Below are positions 38,859 to 47,890 of a DNA stretch of 64,000 bases, piece after piece. Every line of letters starts with the position of its first letter. Within the stretch, counting starts at the first letter, position 1. This DNA comes from Umezawaea beigongshangensis (GTDB lineage: Bacteria; Actinomycetota; Actinomycetes; Mycobacteriales; Pseudonocardiaceae), in assembly GCF_016464305.1 (NCBI RefSeq), contig NZ_JAEIOJ010000002.1, positions 372,001-436,000 of the forward strand, read 5' to 3'. The position numbers and the translations under genes were made by a program. Under the pieces are notes generated by a model, which saw nothing but the letters and a program-made list of their open reading frames with translations, was not told where the DNA came from and did no database searches.

Positions 38859-41741
38859 GTGAACGACGAGCACGACGACAGGCAACGCGGCCAGGAGCCG
38901 CAGTGGCCCACCGGCGACGACCCCGACGCCGGCGCCCCCGCGCGCCGGCCGGGCGGCCCGTCCGGTGCTCCCGGCCAGCCGCCGCGAGGTCTGCCGCCGC
39001 AGGGTCCACCGCCCCAGAGCCAGGCTCCCCGCACGCCCGGAGCGCCGGGGAGCCCGCGCGGACCCCAGCAGCCGGGTGCCCAGCAGCCGGGTGCCCAGCA
39101 GCCGGGTGCCCAGCAGCCGGGTGCACAGCAGCCGGGTGGCCAGCCGCCGCGGGGGCAGCAGCCGCCGCGGCGTCCCGGTGTGCCCGCCGGGACCGGTGGA
39201 CGTCCGCCGGTCCCGCCGCCCGGTGGGCGCGGCGCCGTGCCCCCCGGCGCGGGCGGCCCTCCGCCGGGCGCTCGTCCCGGCGGTCCTCCCGTGCCGCCCG
39301 GTCGCGGTGGCCCGCAGCGCCCCGGTGCTCCCGCACGCCGTCCCGTGGACGAGCGGACCGACCTGCTGCCCCCGGTGGGCCCGCCCCCGTCGGGTGAGCG
39401 CGAGCCCGACCTGCTGACCCACCTCGAACCCGACGAGACTCCCGACGAGCTCTACGAGGACGAGTACGACGAGGACTACGACGACGTCGACGAGGCCGAC
39501 GAGGTCGACGACGAGGAGCTGGAGGCCGGCGAGCGCGCCCTGCGGAAGAAGAAGATCTGGCGGCGGGTGCGCCTGGGCGGGTTCATCGCCCTGGGGTTGA
39601 TGATCGTGGCGCCGGTGCTGGCGTTCGCCATCGCCTACCAGGTCCTCGACGTGCCGAACCCCGACGAGGTCGCGGCGAAGCAGAGCAAGGCGATCATCCT
39701 GCAGTACTCCGACGGCAGCGAGATGGCCAAGATCGCGCCGCCCGGCGCGAACCGCACGCCGATCACCTACGACGACTTGCCCGACCAGGTGAAGAAGGCC
39801 GTGTTCGCCGCGGAGGACCCGACGTTCGAGACGAACCCCGGCTTCGACGCCAAGGCCATCCTGCGCGCGGTGAAGATCCAGGTCACCGGCGGTGACAGCG
39901 GTGGCTCCGGTCTGACCCAGCAGTACGTGAAGATGGCCACCGCCGAGGACCAGAACTCGCTGAGCCGCAAGTTCAACGAGATCGTGCGCGCCTACAAGAT
40001 GAGCCAGCAGCAGGACAAGAAGGACATCCTCACCGCCTACCTGAACACCACCTACTTCGGTCGCGGCGGTTACGGCATCAAGGCCGCGGCGGACGTGTAC
40101 TACGGCAAGGACCTCAAGGACCTCACCTACTCGGAGTCCGCGCTGATCGCGGGCATGATCCAGAGCCCCAGCAAGTCCGAGCAGGACACCTACACCAGGG
40201 AGCGCTGGGACTACGCGATGGGTCAGCTCGTGAAGAACGGCTGGCTCACCGAGCAGGAGCGGGCGGCGGAGCAGTTCCCGAAGCCGAAGGCGCTCGACGA
40301 GAGCAACCAGAACGGCCTGTCCGGCGTCCGCTCCTACATCGGGACGCAGGTGATGGAGGAGCTGGGCGAGCAGGGCATCTCCGAGGACCAGCTCCGCGTG
40401 GCGGGCGTGACGATCAAGACGACGATCGACTCGAAGTCGCAGGACTCCGCCGAGGCCGCCGTGGCGAAGGTCATGGAGGGTCAGCCCGAGCAGCTGCGCA
40501 CGTCGCTGTCCGCCGTGGACCCGAGGACGGGCGCGGTGCGCGCCTACTGGGCGGGCAAGGACGGCGCCGGAACCGACTACGGGCGCGGCGTGCTGCAGGA
40601 GCCGGGCTCGACGTTCAAGCCGTTCGACCTGGTGGCGGCGCTGAAGAAGGGCCAGGGCCTCAACGAGGTCTACGACGGCAGCTCGCCGAGGACGTTCGAA
40701 GGACGCCCTCCGGTCTACAACGCCGCGGGTGTCGTCTGCTCCGAGCAGTGCACCGTGCGCGAGGCGATGCTCAAGTCCGTCAACACCGTGTTCTACGAGA
40801 TGGCGCTGGAGCGGGTCGGCACGAAGGCGGTGGCGCAGGCGGCGTTCGACGCGGGCATCCCGAAGAAGGCCCTGGGCGAGAACCTCCTGGTCAACGAGGA
40901 GGGTGGCAACCCGGACGCGAACATCGCCATCGGCGGTGGCAAGACGCTGGTGCGGCCGTTCGACATGGCCTCGTCGTTCGCGACGTTCGCCGCGGAGGGC
41001 GTCAAGCGCGACCCGTACTTCGTCGAGTCGGTCACCTACCCCGACGGAGCGTCGTTCTACGAGCACCGGAGCAACGAGAGCCTGGCGTTCGACTCGAACC
41101 CCGAGCAGAACAAGAAGATCGCGAACAACGTGACGGAGTCCCTCAAGGAGATCCCGTCCAGGTCGGGCATCGGGTGCGACGACGGCCGCGAGTGCGCCGG
41201 CAAGACCGGCACGCACGAGTACCCCAACAGCACGACGGAGAACTCGAAGGCGTGGATGGTCGGCTACACGCCGTCGCTGTCGGCGGCGGTGTGGGTCGGC
41301 ACGGACAACCTGGAGAAGATCCGCGACAAGGACGGCAGCCCGATCTACGGCAAGGGCGTGCCGGGCAAGATCTGGCAGGCGTTCATGAACGGGGCGCTGG
41401 AGGGCACGCCGAAGGAGCCGCTGCCCGAGACCGAGCTGATCGGCAGGGCGGCTCCCCCGCCCACGACGGTCAGCCAGCCCACCACGACGACGGTCGTCAC
41501 GACCTCGGAGGTCGTGACCACGAGCGAGGTCGTGGTGCCGACCGAGGAGCCGGAGGAGACCCCGTCGTCGATCCCGAGCGTCCCCAGCGGGCCGACCGGC
41601 CCCACCGGACCGACCGGGCCCACCGGGCCCACCGGGCCCACCAGGCCGACCGGGCCCACGGGGACGAGCGGCAACCAGGGCGGTGGCGGCAACCAGGGCG
41701 GCGGTGGCAACAACCTGGTCAGCCCGATCAGCGGCGGCTGA
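38859..41741 (+). CDS. ponA: Bifunctional penicillin-binding protein PonA (class A)
   Basis: This 960-residue enzyme builds peptidoglycan with a glycosyltransferase and a transpeptidase domain. Residues 1-220 or so are a cytoplasmic Pro/Gly/Gln-rich tail, including five PGAQQ-type repeats, ending in an acidic stretch (YEDEYDEDYDDVDEADEVDD). One membrane helix follows (GFIALGLMIVAPVLAFAIAY). The GT51 domain has E319 in FAAEDPTFETNPGFD and GGSGLTQQYVK. The transpeptidase has S584-T-F-K (EPGSTFKPF), S640-V-N and K782-T-G-T. The extracellular end is Thr/Pro-rich, then collagen-like GPT triplets and Gly-rich. The GTG start follows GGAGG. Confidence 0.95.
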   Translation: MNDEHDDRQRGQEPQWPTGDDPDAGAPARRPGGPSGAPGQPPRGLPPQGPPPQSQAPRTPGAPGSPRGPQQPGAQQPGAQQPGAQQPGAQQPGGQPPRGQQPPRRPGVPAGTGGRPPVPPPGGRGAVPPGAGGPPPGARPGGPPVPPGRGGPQRPGAPARRPVDERTDLLPPVGPPPSGEREPDLLTHLEPDETPDELYEDEYDEDYDDVDEADEVDDEELEAGERALRKKKIWRRVRLGGFIALGLMIVAPVLAFAIAYQVLDVPNPDEVAAKQSKAIILQYSDGSEMAKIAPPGANRTPITYDDLPDQVKKAVFAAEDPTFETNPGFDAKAILRAVKIQVTGGDSGGSGLTQQYVKMATAEDQNSLSRKFNEIVRAYKMSQQQDKKDILTAYLNTTYFGRGGYGIKAAADVYYGKDLKDLTYSESALIAGMIQSPSKSEQDTYTRERWDYAMGQLVKNGWLTEQERAAEQFPKPKALDESNQNGLSGVRSYIGTQVMEELGEQGISEDQLRVAGVTIKTTIDSKSQDSAEAAVAKVMEGQPEQLRTSLSAVDPRTGAVRAYWAGKDGAGTDYGRGVLQEPGSTFKPFDLVAALKKGQGLNEVYDGSSPRTFEGRPPVYNAAGVVCSEQCTVREAMLKSVNTVFYEMALERVGTKAVAQAAFDAGIPKKALGENLLVNEEGGNPDANIAIGGGKTLVRPFDMASSFATFAAEGVKRDPYFVESVTYPDGASFYEHRSNESLAFDSNPEQNKKIANNVTESLKEIPSRSGIGCDDGRECAGKTGTHEYPNSTTENSKAWMVGYTPSLSAAVWVGTDNLEKIRDKDGSPIYGKGVPGKIWQAFMNGALEGTPKEPLPETELIGRAAPPPTTVSQPTTTTVVTTSEVVTTSEVVVPTEEPEETPSSIPSVPSGPTGPTGPTGPTGPTGPTRPTGPTGTSGNQGGGGNQGGGGNNLVSPISGG
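39066..39140 (+). repeat. 15-bp in-frame tandem repeat in ponA
   Basis: Five copies of CAGCAGCCGGGTGCC (last two slightly changed) encode the QQPGA pentapeptide repeats in the cytoplasmic tail of PonA. The unit is in frame, so copy-number change would alter only tail length. Confidence 0.85.
41589..41660 (+). repeat. Collagen-like GPT repeat at the PonA C-terminus
   Basis: Eight 9-base units encode Gly-Pro-Thr triplets (six GPT, one RPT, one GPT) outside the cell after the transpeptidase domain. A Gly-X-Y pattern this short may be a rigid spacer or a weak collagen-like trimer. Confidence 0.8.
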
Positions 41742-41759
41742 CGACGCTCGCACGGTGAC

Positions 41760-41794
41760 CAGGAGGGCTCGGCGCGGTGCGCCGGGCCCTCCTG
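41760..41794 (+). terminator. Hairpin terminator after ponA
   Basis: A 16-bp stem with one G-T wobble (CAGGAGGGCTCGGCGC at 41760-41775 with 41779-41794) around the loop GGT, 18 bases after the ponA stop. Confidence 0.75.
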
Positions 41795-41846
41795 TCCGTT
41801 CGCGGGGCCGATCTTCACCCGCCTGCGCAGCGCGCCGGGCAGCACA

Positions 41847-43220
41847 ATGGCGGGGTCGGACCGGGGGGTGGTGGTGAGCGTGCCGAACGGGGTGCCCGGT
41901 CCGGACGGGTTGCCCGTCGTCGGATCTCTGCTGGGGATGCGCCGGGACGTGCTGGGTCTGCTGGAGGCGGCCAGGAGGGCGCACGGCGACGTGGTCCGCG
42001 TGTGGGCGGGTCCACCGGGGCTGCGGACCGTGTTCTACGCGGTGTTCTCCCCCGAGGGCGTGCGACAGGTGCTCAGCGGGAGGGCGGCGGACTTCCGCAA
42101 GGACAACCAGTTCTACGACGAGGTGCGGGCGAGCTTCGGCAACGGCCTGCTGACCAGCCAGGACGCCGATCACGTGCGCCAGCGCAGGCTGGTGCAGCCC
42201 GTGTTCACGCCCCGCGCGGTCGACGGCCACGCCGAGCGGATGGTGCGGGAGGTGCGCTCGACGGTCGCGCGCTGGGGCGACGAGATCGATCTCGGGCCGG
42301 AGATGACGGGTCTGACGCTGCGCGTCGTCACGCAGGTCCTGTTCGGCGCGGACGCGAGCGACGCGGAGCACGTGGTGCGGCGCTGCTTCCCCGTCGTCAA
42401 CGCCCACCTCCTGCGGCGCGGCTTCGCGCCGTTGCGCACCCCGCGGCACTGGCCGACCCCCGCGAACCGGCGGGCCGCCGCCGCGCGGGCCGAGCTGTAC
42501 GCCCTCTGCGACCGGATCGTGGCCGCGCGGCGGGCCGGGGACGGGGAGGACGACCTGCTGGGCAGGCTCGTGCGGGCGCGCGACGAGCGGGGCGACCGGC
42601 TGTCGGCGGAGGAGGTCAGGGACCAGGTGCTGATCCTGCTGCTGGCCGGGCACGAGACGACCGCCACCTCCCTGACCTGCGCCCTGCACCTGCTCGCGAC
42701 GCACCCGGAGGTGCAGGAGCGGGTGCGGGAGGAGGTCGACCGCGTGGTGGGCGCGCGGGAGCCGCGGGCCTCGGACCTGCCGGAGCTGCGGTGCACGGCG
42801 CGGGTGCTCAAGGAGGCGATGCGCCTGTACCCGGCGATCCCGATGACGGGCCGGCGCTGCCACGAGGACGTCGAGCTGAACGGCCTGCACGTCCCGGCGG
42901 GGTCGGACGTGTTCGTCAGCCCGTGGATCACCCACCGGCACCCGGAGCACTGGGAGGCCCCGGAGGTCTTCGACCCCGACCGCTTCCTGCCGGAGAACGA
43001 GGCCGCGCGCCCCCGGTACGCGTGGCTGCCGTTCGGCGGCGGGCCGCGCGCGTGCATCGGTCAGCACTTCTCCCTGCTGGAGGCCGCGCTCGCGCTGGCC
43101 GTCGTGGTGCGGCACCGCGAACTGTCGGCCGTCGGCGACGGGCTGCCCGTCGCGTTCGGGGCGACCCTCCAGATCACGGGTCCGGTCCGGTGCCGGTTGA
43201 GGAGGCGCGCGCTCTCCTGA
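41847..43220 (+). CDS. Cytochrome P450
   Basis: This 457-residue heme monooxygenase has the I-helix AGHETTAT at about 267-274, the E-x-x-R EAMR, and the heme loop FGGGPRACIG with proximal C403. The N-terminal proline pattern PGPDGLPVVGSLLGM and the substrate-recognition layout resemble the CYP102/CYP4-like bacterial P450s rather than the short Streptomyces CYP105/107 type. There is no fused reductase and no ferredoxin gene next to it. The substrate is unknown. A start 10 codons later (GTG, VVVSVPNG) is possible. Confidence 0.93.
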   Translation: MAGSDRGVVVSVPNGVPGPDGLPVVGSLLGMRRDVLGLLEAARRAHGDVVRVWAGPPGLRTVFYAVFSPEGVRQVLSGRAADFRKDNQFYDEVRASFGNGLLTSQDADHVRQRRLVQPVFTPRAVDGHAERMVREVRSTVARWGDEIDLGPEMTGLTLRVVTQVLFGADASDAEHVVRRCFPVVNAHLLRRGFAPLRTPRHWPTPANRRAAAARAELYALCDRIVAARRAGDGEDDLLGRLVRARDERGDRLSAEEVRDQVLILLLAGHETTATSLTCALHLLATHPEVQERVREEVDRVVGAREPRASDLPELRCTARVLKEAMRLYPAIPMTGRRCHEDVELNGLHVPAGSDVFVSPWITHRHPEHWEAPEVFDPDRFLPENEAARPRYAWLPFGGGPRACIGQHFSLLEAALALAVVVRHRELSAVGDGLPVAFGATLQITGPVRCRLRRRALS

Positions 43221-43226
43221 GGTGTC

Positions 43227-43442
43227 TCAGCAGCCGATCAGGCAGCGTTCGCAGGGCATCCCGCAGACGGTGTCCAGTACCTCCGCCTCGCCCTGCCGCA
43301 TCCGCAGTCCGCACCGGGTGACGACCGCGTGCGGGAGGTGGTGCTGCTCCTCGACCACGATCAGGTGGCTGACCCGTCTGGTCTCTCCGACGACCCCCGG
43401 CCGGTACCGCACGGTCGCCAGTGTTCGAGCCGTTCCCAGCAC
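43227..43442 (-). CDS. Small Cys-rich, probably zinc-binding protein
   Basis: This 71-residue protein has paired His (EQHHLPHAVVTRCGL) and a dense C-terminal cysteine cluster CGMPCERCLIGC, which suggests zinc or an iron-sulfur cluster. I recognise only the general pattern of small actinobacterial zinc-binding proteins and can give no function. The GTG start has GAAGGGGG about eight bases upstream, which favours a real gene. It lies 6 bases from the convergent P450 gene. Confidence 0.65.
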   Translation of the reverse strand: MLGTARTLATVRYRPGVVGETRRVSHLIVVEEQHHLPHAVVTRCGLRMRQGEAEVLDTVCGMPCERCLIGC

Positions 43443-43561
43443 CGAGAACCCCCTTCGCCACGTCGCGGTTCTGAGCGTAGGAGCGCCTCAGGGATTAATC
43501 TTCGTGCTGCGAGCCCGAAGTCCGAGCCGGGCGTTGGTCCGACAGGACCAAGGACGGTGGA

Positions 43562-44842
43562 TCAAGCGGGCGACAGCACGGCGGTGCCCAGCCACCGGCA
43601 CAGCGTGAGCGCCAGCTCGACCTCCAGCCGGTTCGCCGTCAGCGCCCGTCCCACGGCCTCCTCGGCCTTGCGCACCCGGTACTGCACGGAGTTCTTGTGC
43701 ATCCGCAGCTCGGCCGCCGCCGCGGTGTAGCTGCCGCCGGAGGCGAGGAACGCGAGCAGCGTCTCCCGCAACCGCCGGTGGTGCTCGTCGTCGACGGCCA
43801 GCGCGCCGAGGGTGTCCGCGACCCAGCCGCGCGCGGAGTCCAGGTCGGAAGCCATCAGCGCCACCGATCCGACCTGGCCGAAGCTCATGACGGGCTCGGC
43901 GTGCTCGCCCGCGGTCATGCTCAGCGACTGCACGCGCAGCGCCTGCCGGTGGGTCCGGCGGAACCCGGCGACACCGGTGGCGGGTTCTCCCAGTGCGACT
44001 CGCACGCCCGTGGCGGCGGTGGCGCGCGCCCGTTCGGCGAGCTGGTCGGCGGAGGTGACCGCGTCCCCCAGCGGCAGCCACGCCCACGCGCTGGTCTCGT
44101 CGCACGGCACGAACAGCGGCCGGTCCACTCCGTCGACGTCCGCCGCGAGCGCGGTCGTGAACGTCTCCAGCTCACCGAGCGCGCTGCCCGTCTCCGGGGT
44201 GCCGACGTGCCAGGTCACGAGACCGACGTGCGTGCCGCGCAGCCGGTAGCCCAGGGGCGTCGGGTCGGTGTCGGACAGCTCGGCCACGTCGGTGTCGGAG
44301 GCCAGGACGCGCCGGACGCGCGCGGCGCGCAGGGCGCTCTGGTTGCGCAGCCAGCGGTCGCGCTCCTCGCCGTAGGCGATGACGACCTGCTGGGTGACCC
44401 GGTCGATGACGGCGAAGGTGGTGGTCACGACGCGGCGCACCATCGCGCCGAGCAGCTCGGGCTCCCCGACCTCGACCATCGCGACGGTCAGCGCGTTGTC
44501 CAGCACCGCCGTCTGCCCCACGTGGTAGGCGCGGATCAGCTCGTGGACGGGGGTGCCGCGCTGGGCGAGGCGGCGCGCGTACTCCAGGGCCGCGAGGGGC
44601 GCGTCCACCCTGGCCGGGTCGATGTCGTGCTGGAAGACCTGCATGGCGGTCTCGATGTTCTGCTGCACGCTGGAGGCCAGCAGGCTGACCATGCGCTCGT
44701 CGTCCTGGAGCAGGTGCGGGATCTGCTGCTCGTAGAGCTTGACCAGTTCGACGGTGAACTCGGCGGCCCTGGCGCTGAGGGCGCGGGCGATGCCCGCGAC
44801 CCGCTCGACGACGAGTGACTCATCCACCACCGGGCCCACCAT
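43562..44842 (-). CDS. PucR/CdaR-type transcriptional regulator
   Basis: This 426-residue regulator has an N-terminal helical sensor region (EFTVELVKLYEQQIPHLL), a middle GGDEF-like domain, and the C-terminal PucR helix-turn-helix SGGSYTAAAAELRMHKNSV, closed by QYRVRKAEEAVGRALTANRL. Such proteins often activate neighbouring catabolic or secondary-metabolite genes, but the genes around it are not a pathway. It reads away from the protease gene, with a terminator between. Confidence 0.88.
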   Translation of the reverse strand: MVGPVVDESLVVERVAGIARALSARAAEFTVELVKLYEQQIPHLLQDDERMVSLLASSVQQNIETAMQVFQHDIDPARVDAPLAALEYARRLAQRGTPVHELIRAYHVGQTAVLDNALTVAMVEVGEPELLGAMVRRVVTTTFAVIDRVTQQVVIAYGEERDRWLRNQSALRAARVRRVLASDTDVAELSDTDPTPLGYRLRGTHVGLVTWHVGTPETGSALGELETFTTALAADVDGVDRPLFVPCDETSAWAWLPLGDAVTSADQLAERARATAATGVRVALGEPATGVAGFRRTHRQALRVQSLSMTAGEHAEPVMSFGQVGSVALMASDLDSARGWVADTLGALAVDDEHHRRLRETLLAFLASGGSYTAAAAELRMHKNSVQYRVRKAEEAVGRALTANRLEVELALTLCRWLGTAVLSPA

Positions 44843-44913
44843 AGCGGCAGTGGATCACCCGTCCGTGTCAGCGGTGCGTCAATGCCCGGACACGCTCCGC
44901 CACGTTCACGCGT

Positions 44914-44947
44914 GTCCCGCCCGACGGGCCCGCCGTGCGGGCGGGAC
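44914..44947 (-). terminator. Hairpin terminator after the protease gene
   Basis: Arms GTCCCGCCCG (44914-44923) and CGGGCGGGAC (44938-44947) pair perfectly, with further pairing inside the loop. It starts 42 bases past the protease stop on the minus strand. Confidence 0.65.
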
Positions 44948-44989
44948 GAACCGCACGCACGACGGGCCACGTCACGAGGGGTGCCCGCG

Positions 44990-46540
44990 TCAGCCGCGAC
45001 GCCACTTCTGGTTGGCGCCGCCGGTGCACTCCCACTGGTGGAGCTTGGCGCCGGAGGCGTTGATCCAGTCCTTCACGTCGACGCACTTGTTGGCCTGCGG
45101 GTTGACCAGGTCGCCCGCCGCGCTGAGCACGAACTGCTGGGCCGGGCTGCCGCTGCACCTCGCGAGCTGGATGCTCGCGCCGTTGTCGCGCGAGCCCCAG
45201 GCGACGTCCATGCACATGCCGAGCGCGCGGACCGTGCCGTCGGAGGCGAAGGTCCAGTTCTGCGCCCCGGTGCCGTTGCAGTCCCAGATCTGGAGCTGGA
45301 CGCCCTCGGAGGCGTTGGAGTCGGGCACGTCCACGCACCGGCCGCCGTAGCCGATGATCCGGCCACCGCCACCGCTACCGCCACCGCTGGTGGTCAGCGA
45401 CAGCCCGTAGACCGACAGGATCTCCCCGATCGGCTGGAAGTACATGGTGCCGCCGGTGGTGCAGTTGCCCGATCCACCCGAGGTGACGCCCTGGGCCTGG
45501 TTGCCCGCGACCCACGAGCCGCCGGAGTCACCGCCCTCGGCGCAGGCGTTGCTCCTGGTCAGGCCGGACACGGCGCCCTGCGGGTAGCGCACGGTCTCGT
45601 TCTTGCCGAGGATCGTGCCGCAGCGCCAGCCGGTGGTGCGGCCGGAGCGGCACACCGAGCTGCCGACGGCGGCCTCCTGGGAACCGGCGACCGTCACGTT
45701 GCCGCCGGAGTGGTTGTTCACCCACGGCTGCGGCGTCCAGGAGGAGTTGGTCTGCACCCAGCCGTGGTCGTCGCCGGGGAACGAGGAGCCGCGGAAGGTG
45801 CCCTGCGCGACGCCGTTGAACCCGGCGGTGGGGCTGCCGACCGCGCCGCAGTGCCCCGCGGTGACGAACCCGCCCTGCTGGACGGAGAAGCCGACGGAGC
45901 ACAGCGTGTTGCGGTTGATGACGTACTCGTCACCGCCGCGGATGTCGTGCATCGGCCGCGGCGCCTCGCCCTGCGCGGCGACCACGCGCACCTCGTCGCC
46001 CGCCGCGCCGGACGCGGCGGCGAACTCGCGGGCGCTGTCCTGAGCGGCGGGGTCGGCCACCACGACGACGCTGTTGCTCGCGGGATCGACGTACCAGCCG
46101 TGGATCTGCTCGCCCGCCTCGGCGGCGACGCCGTCCAGAGTGGACTTCAGGTCGTCGAGTCGCTCCTCGCTGTGCTCGACCAGCTTCGGCTCGGCGCCGG
46201 CCTCGCGGACCGCGTCCACCTTGGACGGATCGGTCACGCCGACGACGAGCGCGCGCCCGTCCTCGGGCAGCCAGGCGCCGCCGAAGTCCGCCCCGAGCTC
46301 GGTGCGAACCTGCCGCTCCACGACGGGGGCGGCCGCCTCCACGGCGAGCCTGCCCTCGATCTGCTCGTCGGTGAGCCGCAGGTCGCGGCGCATCGCGTCG
46401 AGCATCTCGGGTGCGATGTCGAGCTTCTGGACCCCGGGGTCGGACGTCGACGGAGACGCCACCACGGAGGTGATGGGAAACGCGATCAGCGCGGCGGCCA
46501 GCGCCGCAGCGCCGGTGAGCGCCGTTGTCCTTCTCTTCAC
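44990..46540 (-). CDS. Secreted S1-family (streptogrisin-type) protease with ricin-type lectin domain
   Basis: This 516-residue secreted enzyme starts with a signal peptide (GTG 46540, after GAGGAC). A pro-region of the alpha-lytic/streptogrisin type follows (LDAMRRDLRLTDEQIEGRLA), removed after folding. The catalytic domain has His in FVTAGHCG, a candidate Asp in FPGDDHGWVQ and Ser in CAEGGDSGGSW. A Ser/Gly linker then leads to a C-terminal ricin-type beta-trefoil (about 125 residues) with three QxW-like units (LQIWDCNG, QQFVLS, KLHQWECTGGANQKW), likely binding a polysaccharide such as xylan or cell wall. A LacI-type operator lies at its promoter, so sugar availability probably controls it. 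Confidence 0.93.
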   Translation of the reverse strand: MKRRTTALTGAAALAAALIAFPITSVVASPSTSDPGVQKLDIAPEMLDAMRRDLRLTDEQIEGRLAVEAAAPVVERQVRTELGADFGGAWLPEDGRALVVGVTDPSKVDAVREAGAEPKLVEHSEERLDDLKSTLDGVAAEAGEQIHGWYVDPASNSVVVVADPAAQDSAREFAAASGAAGDEVRVVAAQGEAPRPMHDIRGGDEYVINRNTLCSVGFSVQQGGFVTAGHCGAVGSPTAGFNGVAQGTFRGSSFPGDDHGWVQTNSSWTPQPWVNNHSGGNVTVAGSQEAAVGSSVCRSGRTTGWRCGTILGKNETVRYPQGAVSGLTRSNACAEGGDSGGSWVAGNQAQGVTSGGSGNCTTGGTMYFQPIGEILSVYGLSLTTSGGGSGGGGRIIGYGGRCVDVPDSNASEGVQLQIWDCNGTGAQNWTFASDGTVRALGMCMDVAWGSRDNGASIQLARCSGSPAQQFVLSAAGDLVNPQANKCVDVKDWINASGAKLHQWECTGGANQKWRRG

Positions 46541-46605
46541 TTGTTGTCCTCGCACGTCACGGGGAAGCGGAGCCGAGCGGCACCGCGCAGGGTTTCCACG
46601 ACGGG

Positions 46606-46619
46606 TGAGAGCGCTCTCA
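46606..46619 (-). promoter_or_regulatory. CebR-like LacI operator at the protease promoter
   Basis: TGAGAGCGCTCTCA is a perfect 14-bp palindrome, two changes per arm-pair away from the CebR box TGGGAGCGCTCCCA of cellulose-responsive Streptomyces genes. It begins near the inferred start of the protease transcript and about 66 bases upstream of the GTG. Either the adjacent divergent LacI or a distant CebR could bind. Confidence 0.75.
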
Positions 46620-46626
46620 AACGGGA

Positions 46627-46655
46627 AGTGTCACGATCGGGACGCGTGGAGTCAA
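46627..46655 (-). promoter_or_regulatory. Probable promoter of the protease gene
   Basis: On the minus strand, -35 TTGACT (46650-46655) and a weak -10 GACACT (46627-46632) are spaced by 17 bases. Initiation would fall near 46620, at the edge of the LacI palindrome. The rest of the 303-base divergent gap 46541-46843 includes an AT-richer stretch (46678-46700) that may hold the lacI promoter. Confidence 0.5.
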
Positions 46656-46843
46656 CGGTGTGGCCACAATCCTGTGCGCACGAAAATAATCTCGCGATTC
46701 CCGCGACCGAGCCGACTCTTCTTTCGTCCTGTCCCGACCGGTTTCGAGCGGGTGAGCGCGCGAGACGAGCCGTGGACCGAACAACCGCGGATCATCGGCC
46801 GGATGTGCCGGACAGGCGTCTCAACGGACCGTAGACTGCCGCC

Positions 46844-47890
46844 ATGCCAGGGAAAACCGACTCCTCGCAACCCGACGGCACCGTTCGCGGCAAAGTCACC
46901 ATCGCACGCATCGCGGCCGAGGCCGGGGTGTCGGTCCCGACAGTTTCGAAGGTCATGAACGGCCGGGCCGACGTCGCCCGCGACACCCGCGAACGGGTCG
47001 AGGCGATCATCCGCCAGCACGGCTACCAGCGCCGCAACGACGGCCGGGCCCGGCGGGCCGACCTGCTGGAGCTGGTGTTCCACGAGCTGGAGAGCGCGTG
47101 GGCGCTGGAGATCATCCGCGGCGTCGAGTCGGTGGCCAGGGACAGCGGGGTCTCCGTCGTGCTGTCGGAGCTGCAACCGGGCTCCGGCGGGCGCGACTGG
47201 GCGGAGGACGTGCTGGCACGCCGTCCGGTCGGGGTCGTCTCGGTCTTCTCCGACCCCGGCGGCGTGCAGCTCGCGAAGCTGCACGCCCGGCAGATCCCGG
47301 TCGTCGTGGTCGACCCGGTCGGCGACCCCGGCGCGGACGTGCCGTCCATCGGCGCCACGAACTGGAACGGCGGCCTGACCGCCACCCGGCACCTGCTGGA
47401 GCTCGGTCACCGCCGGATCGCGGTGATCGGCGGCCCGGAGCGGGTGCTGTGCAGCCGCGCGCGCGTCGACGGCTACCGCGCCGCCCTGGAGACCGCGGGC
47501 GTCGCGGTCGACCCGGCGCTGGTCCGGCACGGCGACTTCCACGTCACCTCGGGCCAGCGGGAGGCGATGTCACTGCTGGAGCTGCCCGATCCGCCCACCG
47601 CCGTCTTCGCCGGCAGCGATCTGCAGGCCGTCGGGGTCTACGAGGCGGCGCGCTCCAGGGGGCTGCGCATCCCCGAGGACCTCAGCGTGGTCGGCTTCGA
47701 CGACCTGCCGGTGGCGAAGTGGACCGGACCGGCGCTGACCACGGTCCGCCAGCCGTTGCAGGAGATGGCAGCCGCGGCGACCCGCCTGGTGCTGACGCTC
47801 GCCCGCGGCGAGCGGCCGGAGCACTGGCGACTGGAGCTGGCGACGAGTCTCGTCGTCCGGCAGAGCACGGCCCCGCCGTCGCGGGCGTAG
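46844..47890 (+). CDS. LacI-family regulator next to GH3 glycosidase
   Basis: This 348-residue regulator has the DNA-binding head VTIARIAAEAGVSVPTVSKVMNGRADVARDTR and the sugar-binding part HLLELGHRRIAVIGGPERV and LSVVGFDDLPVAKWTGPALTTV. The PTVSKVMNGR head is typical of actinobacterial regulators of xylan, xyloside or mannan genes. It lies 34 bases upstream of a GH3 glycosidase in the same direction and divergent from the protease with a LacI operator, so both are candidate targets. Confidence 0.9.
   Translation: MPGKTDSSQPDGTVRGKVTIARIAAEAGVSVPTVSKVMNGRADVARDTRERVEAIIRQHGYQRRNDGRARRADLLELVFHELESAWALEIIRGVESVARDSGVSVVLSELQPGSGGRDWAEDVLARRPVGVVSVFSDPGGVQLAKLHARQIPVVVVDPVGDPGADVPSIGATNWNGGLTATRHLLELGHRRIAVIGGPERVLCSRARVDGYRAALETAGVAVDPALVRHGDFHVTSGQREAMSLLELPDPPTAVFAGSDLQAVGVYEAARSRGLRIPEDLSVVGFDDLPVAKWTGPALTTVRQPLQEMAAAATRLVLTLARGERPEHWRLELATSLVVRQSTAPPSRA

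Noticed and set aside
38757-43115. A 1452-codon open frame antisense to ponA and the P450 gene.
   Set aside because: It is the mirror of two well-supported genes; its protein is low in hydrophobic core residues and matches no family. High GC keeps antisense frames open.
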